From assembly GCA_004347955.1 (NCBI GenBank), contig QNVH01000001.1:29264-35759 (forward strand): DNA of 6,496 bases. The letters are read 5' to 3'. The position numbers and the translations under genes were made by a program. Under the pieces are notes generated by a model. That model ran no database searches and was not told where the DNA came from. It saw nothing but the letters and a program-made list of their open reading frames with translations. Of this stretch, positions 5,945 through 6,496 are shown piece after piece. This DNA is from Thermoproteota archaeon (lineage in GTDB: Archaea > Thermoproteota > Methanomethylicia > Methanomethylicales > Methanomethylicaceae). Position 1 is the first letter of the stretch; each line of letters begins with the position of its first letter.

Positions 5945-6423
5945 TCAGCGAAATATTTGTGATAATCTACGGGCTCGCAATCATTGCATTTGTTGCATGG
6001 AACGTAAAGAGGGGCACTTTCATCATAGAACCAAGCAAGCTCATCCCATCACTGATAATAGTCTTTGTCTTGTTGGTCATTTTCCTTGTTTTCAATGGGG
6101 TCCCCCTTGATACAGCGTTGGGCATCGTCGGCAGGATTGGTGCCGGTGGAATCATGTTTGCCGGGACTGTTCCCATGATAGGCGCCGCAGTTGGCCTCTT
6201 CAGATTTGGGGACGAATACGGCCCAAGCATATTCTACGCAAGGAATCACATAACTGGCATCATAGACACCGTGGCCTCTCTTGTCATGATATTTGGGGGG
6301 CTGCTGATTTTCAGGCTTGACCTGGTCGCCGTCGGCTTCTTCTTCTTCATCCTCATACCTTTCTGTGGAAACGCACTCGCTAATGCCTATTATTATAGCT
6401 ACCATAGGAGGTTGGAAAAATGA
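5941..6423 (+). CDS. MrpG/MbhC-like membrane subunit with an N-terminal extension
   Basis: The C-terminal half (about 79-157) resembles MrpG/MbhC. GLFRFGDEYGPSIFYARNHITG (85-106) parallels the family's GLLRFPDxYTRLHAxxKADTLG. It is followed by a helix (107-123), another (127-141) and NALANAYYYSYHRR (144-157), parallel to the usual xHxLARAAYRR end. Before this come about 80 extra residues with two hydrophobic helices (about 3-20 and 34-52) and a third (about 66-84), of which only the last is normal for MrpG. Total length is 160 residues against roughly 100-125 for typical MrpG. The ATG at 5941 overlaps the preceding stop (ATGA), with GGAGGAGGG (5930-5938) as ribosome site. The extension might supply membrane segments absent from the short MrpE neighbour, but this is inference. 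The stop overlaps the next ATG. Confidence 0.76.
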   Translation: MISEIFVIIYGLAIIAFVAWNVKRGTFIIEPSKLIPSLIIVFVLLVIFLVFNGVPLDTALGIVGRIGAGGIMFAGTVPMIGAAVGLFRFGDEYGPSIFYARNHITGIIDTVASLVMIFGGLLIFRLDLVAVGFFFFILIPFCGNALANAYYYSYHRRLEK

Positions 6424-6496
6424 TTGAACTCTCTTCAAGTTTCATAGCAATGGCTTATGTAATGGTAGTTGCAATAACAGTGGGCGCGGTGGCTGC
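6420..6496 (+). CDS. Start of a further membrane protein, probably the next Mrp/Mbh subunit (partial)
   Basis: ATG 6420 overlaps the MrpG-like stop as ATGA and is preceded by GGAGGTTGG (6407-6415), one of the best ribosome sites in the window. The 25 visible residues (MIELSSSFIAMAYVMVVAIT, then VGAVA) start a hydrophobic helix. In archaeal Mbh and related Mrp clusters the gene after E-F-G encodes an MrpB/MbhD-like (DUF4040) protein, so that is the likeliest identity. The fragment is too short to confirm it. Confidence 0.6.
   Translation, partial: MIELSSSFIAMAYVMVVAITVGAVA

Noticed and set aside
6049..6438. Minus-strand open frame opposite the MrpG-like gene
   Set aside because: The sense strand encodes a coherent membrane protein with ribosome site and ATGA coupling; the antisense translation shows no family pattern.
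1..6496. CRISPR arrays, insertion sequences, tRNA or rRNA genes
   Set aside because: No regularly spaced repeats, terminal inverted repeats with a transposase, or tRNA-like cloverleaf were seen on either strand.

Overview
The window looks like archaeal chromosome. Evidence from the sequence: an archaeal/eukaryotic-type prolyl-tRNA synthetase, an archaeal Trm1, a 52-codon gene for ribosomal protein S30e (1136-1294), an EndoQ-type repair nuclease, a pyruvoyl decarboxylase of the archaeal SpeD family, and TATA-like boxes about 25 nt ahead of likely transcription starts, combined with strong Shine-Dalgarno sites. S30e is known from the TACK/Asgard side of the archaea and eukaryotes and is generally missing from Euryarchaeota. 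A TACK-like lineage (for example Bathyarchaeia- or Korarchaeia-like) is therefore favoured, but one window cannot settle this.

Layout. 1-1079 (+) is the 3' part of trm1, followed after 56 nt by S30e with its own TATA-like box. A 199-nt spacer holds a second promoter and leads to the speD-family gene (1494-1871, GTG start), which ends in a strong T-rich terminator. 1964-2250 (+) is a DUF1805 gene broken by a -1 frameshift. It overlaps the convergent proS tail by 9 nt. On the minus strand, an EndoQ gene (4957-3671) and proS (3687-2242) overlap by 17 nt and look like one operon. EndoQ has no usable ATG, GTG or TTG: homology and the Shine-Dalgarno both place the start at an ACG codon.

A divergent AT-rich promoter region (about 4991-5023) separates EndoQ from a rightward operon. 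This begins with an unrecognised 94-residue soluble protein (5049-5333) and continues with membrane proteins resembling MrpE, MrpF and MrpG, then the first 25 codons of another membrane protein that runs off the window. The E-F-G-next order, with 4-nt ATGA overlaps, is that of the antiporter module of archaeal membrane-bound hydrogenase (Mbh/Mbx/Ehb) or archaeal Mrp clusters, where the next gene is usually MrpB/MbhD-like. Compared with the usual families, the MrpE here is short, the MrpF lacks the expected acidic/Arg motif, and the MrpG has an N-terminal extension of about 80 residues.

Functionally the left part is translation (tRNA modification, ribosome, tRNA charging) plus polyamine synthesis and DNA repair. 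The right part is ion-coupled membrane energetics. The items most worth following up are the ACG start of EndoQ, the frameshifted DUF1805 gene, and the divergent Mrp-like module with its unknown leading gene.
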